Source of the DNA: an uncultured Dehalococcoidia bacterium
Lineage (GTDB): Bacteria; Chloroflexota; Dehalococcoidia; Lucifugimonadales; JAAXIE01
DNA: 64,000 nt
Assembly: GCA_951813255.1 (NCBI GenBank)
Contig: OX638353.1
Location: forward strand, 62,001 to 126,000
Direction of reading: 5' to 3'
The position numbers and the translations under genes were made by a program. The notes beneath the pieces are model-generated. The model was not told where the DNA came from, did not search any database, and saw only the letters and a list, made by a program, of their open reading frames with translations. Below, one piece after another: positions 63,201 to 64,000 of this stretch. Positions within the stretch are counted from its first letter, which is position 1; the number at the start of each line of letters is the position of its first letter.

Positions 63201-64000
63201 CACCGATGACGATGGTCTCTCAGACCTGCGGGAGCGTGACCTTGCAACGAATCCACTGGACCCTGATTCTGATGGTGACACGCTGGACGACGGCGAGGAG
63301 GTCTTTGAACGGCTGTTGACCATAGCTGGGGTAGAACATACCGTTGTCACGAACCCTCTGCAGGCCGATTCGGACAATGATGGGCTCTCCGACGATATCG
63401 AGATCGCCGGCTCAGAGATATTTGTATCCGGTAGCGAGCTCCTCGTGATCACTCATCCAACTCTGCCGGATACGGACGGGGATGGGCTCGACGATTTCGC
63501 AGAGGTATCAGGCATCCTATTTGCCGGTACCCTCTGGCCCACTAACCCCACAGTCCTTGACACTGATGGTGACAGTCTTTCCGACCTCGACGAGTCCAAG
63601 GGAACCAGTAATCCAGTCATAGCGGATACCGATGGAGACTCACTTTCGGATGGGCTTGAGCACACCGTGGGCATCGACCCGCGCAATACCGACAGCGATA
63701 GTGACGGAAAAACTGATGGCGAAGAGCGCCTGGGCTTCGAGCGTTCTCTATTGGGCATGTTCTACATGGTGTATACCGATCCCGCCAACTCCGACTCCGA
63801 CGGCGACGGATGGTCGGACTCTGGGGACTGGTTGCCTCGCTTCTGGCTACCCATCGGGCTGATTGTTCCCTTTGCAGTGGTTCTGATAGGTACGCCTGTC
63901 GTGTGGTACGCCTTAGCGCGCAGAATGCTGGTTGCTAGGCACAAAAAACAAGGTGAGCGGTATCAGGCATTGGCGATGCAGATGGCGGAGATTACGTCCG
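60226..64000 (+). CDS. Giant TSP3-repeat membrane protein (3' end outside window)
   Basis: An open frame of at least 1,258 codons from the ATG at 60226, which overlaps the previous stop (TAATG), running off the window. A signal/hydrophobic start (IAALVALCALGIGLLAATPG) is followed by about 48 DxDxDG calcium-binding units ([24 protein letters not shown] and so on). Later repeats are longer and less regular, with inserts such as GFTISPMGTEIVVEPDP that also occur in the preceding protein. Near the end is a membrane helix (LPIGLIVPFAVVLIGTPVVW) then basic residues (RRMLVARHKKQGE), suggesting a cytoplasmic tail like its neighbour's. Third gene of the tubulin-like operon. Confidence 0.88.
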   Translation, partial: MPLGRLPIRIAALVALCALGIGLLAATPGQVTDTDNDGLSDEAEVTYGTDPDNPDSDGDGLTDGDEVNTHSTDPNNPDSDGDGLTDGDEVNTHRTDPLRSDTDNDGLSDFTEVNGTTNPLDLDSDDDGLSDGDEVNTRGTDPNDADSDDDGLNDGHEITHGADPTDPDSDDDGLGDGDEIRHGADPNDSDTDDDGLSDSTEVNTHGTDPASSDTDNDGLSDHNEVNGPTDPNNPDSDGDGLNDGDEVEHRTSPTNADSDGDGVQDGAEVNRYKSNPLITDTDRDGLSDGTEVDTYGTDPTKSDTDEDGLSDRDEINNRGTDPTRADTDRDGLTDGDEINRHRTDPNDGDMDDDGLTDGEEINTHGSNPKDSDSDDDGLSDGHEVEEHGTSPTSSDTDADGLSDPVEIAQRGTDPTDADTDDDGLLDGEEINTHRTKPDDPDTDDDGLTDGDEVNHHRTDPNRTDTDNDDLTDDVEIAEGTDPKNPDTDGDGLLDGAEVKTHGTNPVSSDTDGDGLSDADEVNQYHTSPTEKDTDGDGLSDKFEVDNGLNPLAADSDGDSLTDGDEVNIHRTNPAKRDSDDDGLSDKEEVELGSDPSTGDSDGDGLLDQAEIDTHRTDPSNRDTDGDGLTDGEEVNTHQTSPTNDDTDRDGLSDGAEIQLHLTDPTNADSDGDGLSDGAEVNSHGTDPNNPDSDGDKLTDGAEINTYSTQPKVGDTDGDGLLDGEEVRGFTISPMGTEIVVEPDPTKSDTDGDGLSDSEEVAEPVTNPLEADTDADGLSDWDELHTHETNPNSQDTDEDDIPDRMEVQGYYVKIGGQQLVVRSDPNEADSDRDALSDGEEKKGVSLRIQGEEQVIHSSPIRADTDDDGLRDDLEFSHGCSPQSADTDGDGLSDKLEHQHLTNCTHPDSDMDGLGDQVEIGLCTDPKNSDSDYDGLTDGTEHLGRLSVGEFGLVSANPCAPDTDGDGINDGDEINRTHSSEPNSLAPTHPGLSDTDDDGLSDLRERDLATNPLDPDSDGDTLDDGEEVFERLLTIAGVEHTVVTNPLQADSDNDGLSDDIEIAGSEIFVSGSELLVITHPTLPDTDGDGLDDFAEVSGILFAGTLWPTNPTVLDTDGDSLSDLDESKGTSNPVIADTDGDSLSDGLEHTVGIDPRNTDSDSDGKTDGEERLGFERSLLGMFYMVYTDPANSDSDGDGWSDSGDWLPRFWLPIGLIVPFAVVLIGTPVVWYALARRMLVARHKKQGERYQALAMQMAEITS

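Noticed and set aside
57900..63800. Dense short repeats that could suggest satellite or CRISPR DNA
   Set aside because: They keep one reading frame and encode DxDxDG calcium-binding units.

Overview
The window looks like chromosomal DNA of an uncultured, probably marine or host-associated member of the Chloroflexota (Dehalococcoidia/SAR202-like). This is inferred from gene content: DUF1501/DUF1800 pairs, many CGG-type lipoproteins with Pro/Thr linkers, an Aap-type amino-acid transporter and adjacent asnS and glnS. No rRNA is present to confirm it. Most genes from 1 to 39.9 kb are ordinary, compact and well supported by ribosome binding sites.

Layout. 0-7.4 kb: end of a CDGSH iron-sulfur protein, asnS, glnS, a redoxin with an in-frame UGA, a gamma-glutamyltransferase, a MetE-like protein and a nucleoside deaminase. 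7.4-13 kb: an intergenic repeat element, a small hypothetical gene, a DUF1800-DUF1501-NHL propeller operon and a small membrane protein. 13-20.3 kb: a second redoxin with an in-frame UGA, an MFS transporter and an Aap-like amino-acid ABC transporter operon. 20.3-33 kb: a SulP transporter, an acyl-CoA ligase/ACP/acyltransferase fusion, an MBL hydrolase, a copper-handling cluster ending in a CopC-CopD-cytochrome c fusion, a methyltransferase/carbonic anhydrase/cytochrome operon and an SDR. 33-40 kb: a vWA lipoprotein, a fused peptide-binding protein, a metallopeptidase lipoprotein, an alpha/beta hydrolase and a DUF1801 protein. 40-48.3 kb: five tandem leucine-rich-repeat lipoproteins with a truncated sixth copy, bracketed by direct repeats. 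48.3-51.7 kb: an Fn3-like lipoprotein followed by a decayed stretch with a tRNA-like sequence, a third copy of the intergenic element and a broken lipoprotein gene.

51.7-64 kb holds the most unusual locus. It has a membrane protein with a Pro/Thr stalk, a JAMM-motif protein overlapping a winged-helix-like gene, a divergent 689-aa membrane protein with a large outer region, and a translationally coupled set. That set is a tubulin/FtsZ-superfamily protein, a thrombospondin-type-3 (TSP3) calcium-repeat membrane protein with a cytoplasmic helical tail, and a giant TSP3 membrane protein that runs off the window end. I infer a cell-surface or membrane-remodelling system in which a cytoplasmic tubulin-like polymer is linked to long Ca-binding surface proteins.

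Two further points stand out. Both redoxins have UGA at the first position of a UxxC active site, each followed by a hairpin with GG in its loop at the same distance, as expected for bacterial selenoproteins; standard gene calling truncates both. A roughly 130-bp intergenic element occurs three times with a conserved GTAGCT-rich core and flanking 9-bp repeats whose sequence differs between copies while keeping complementarity.
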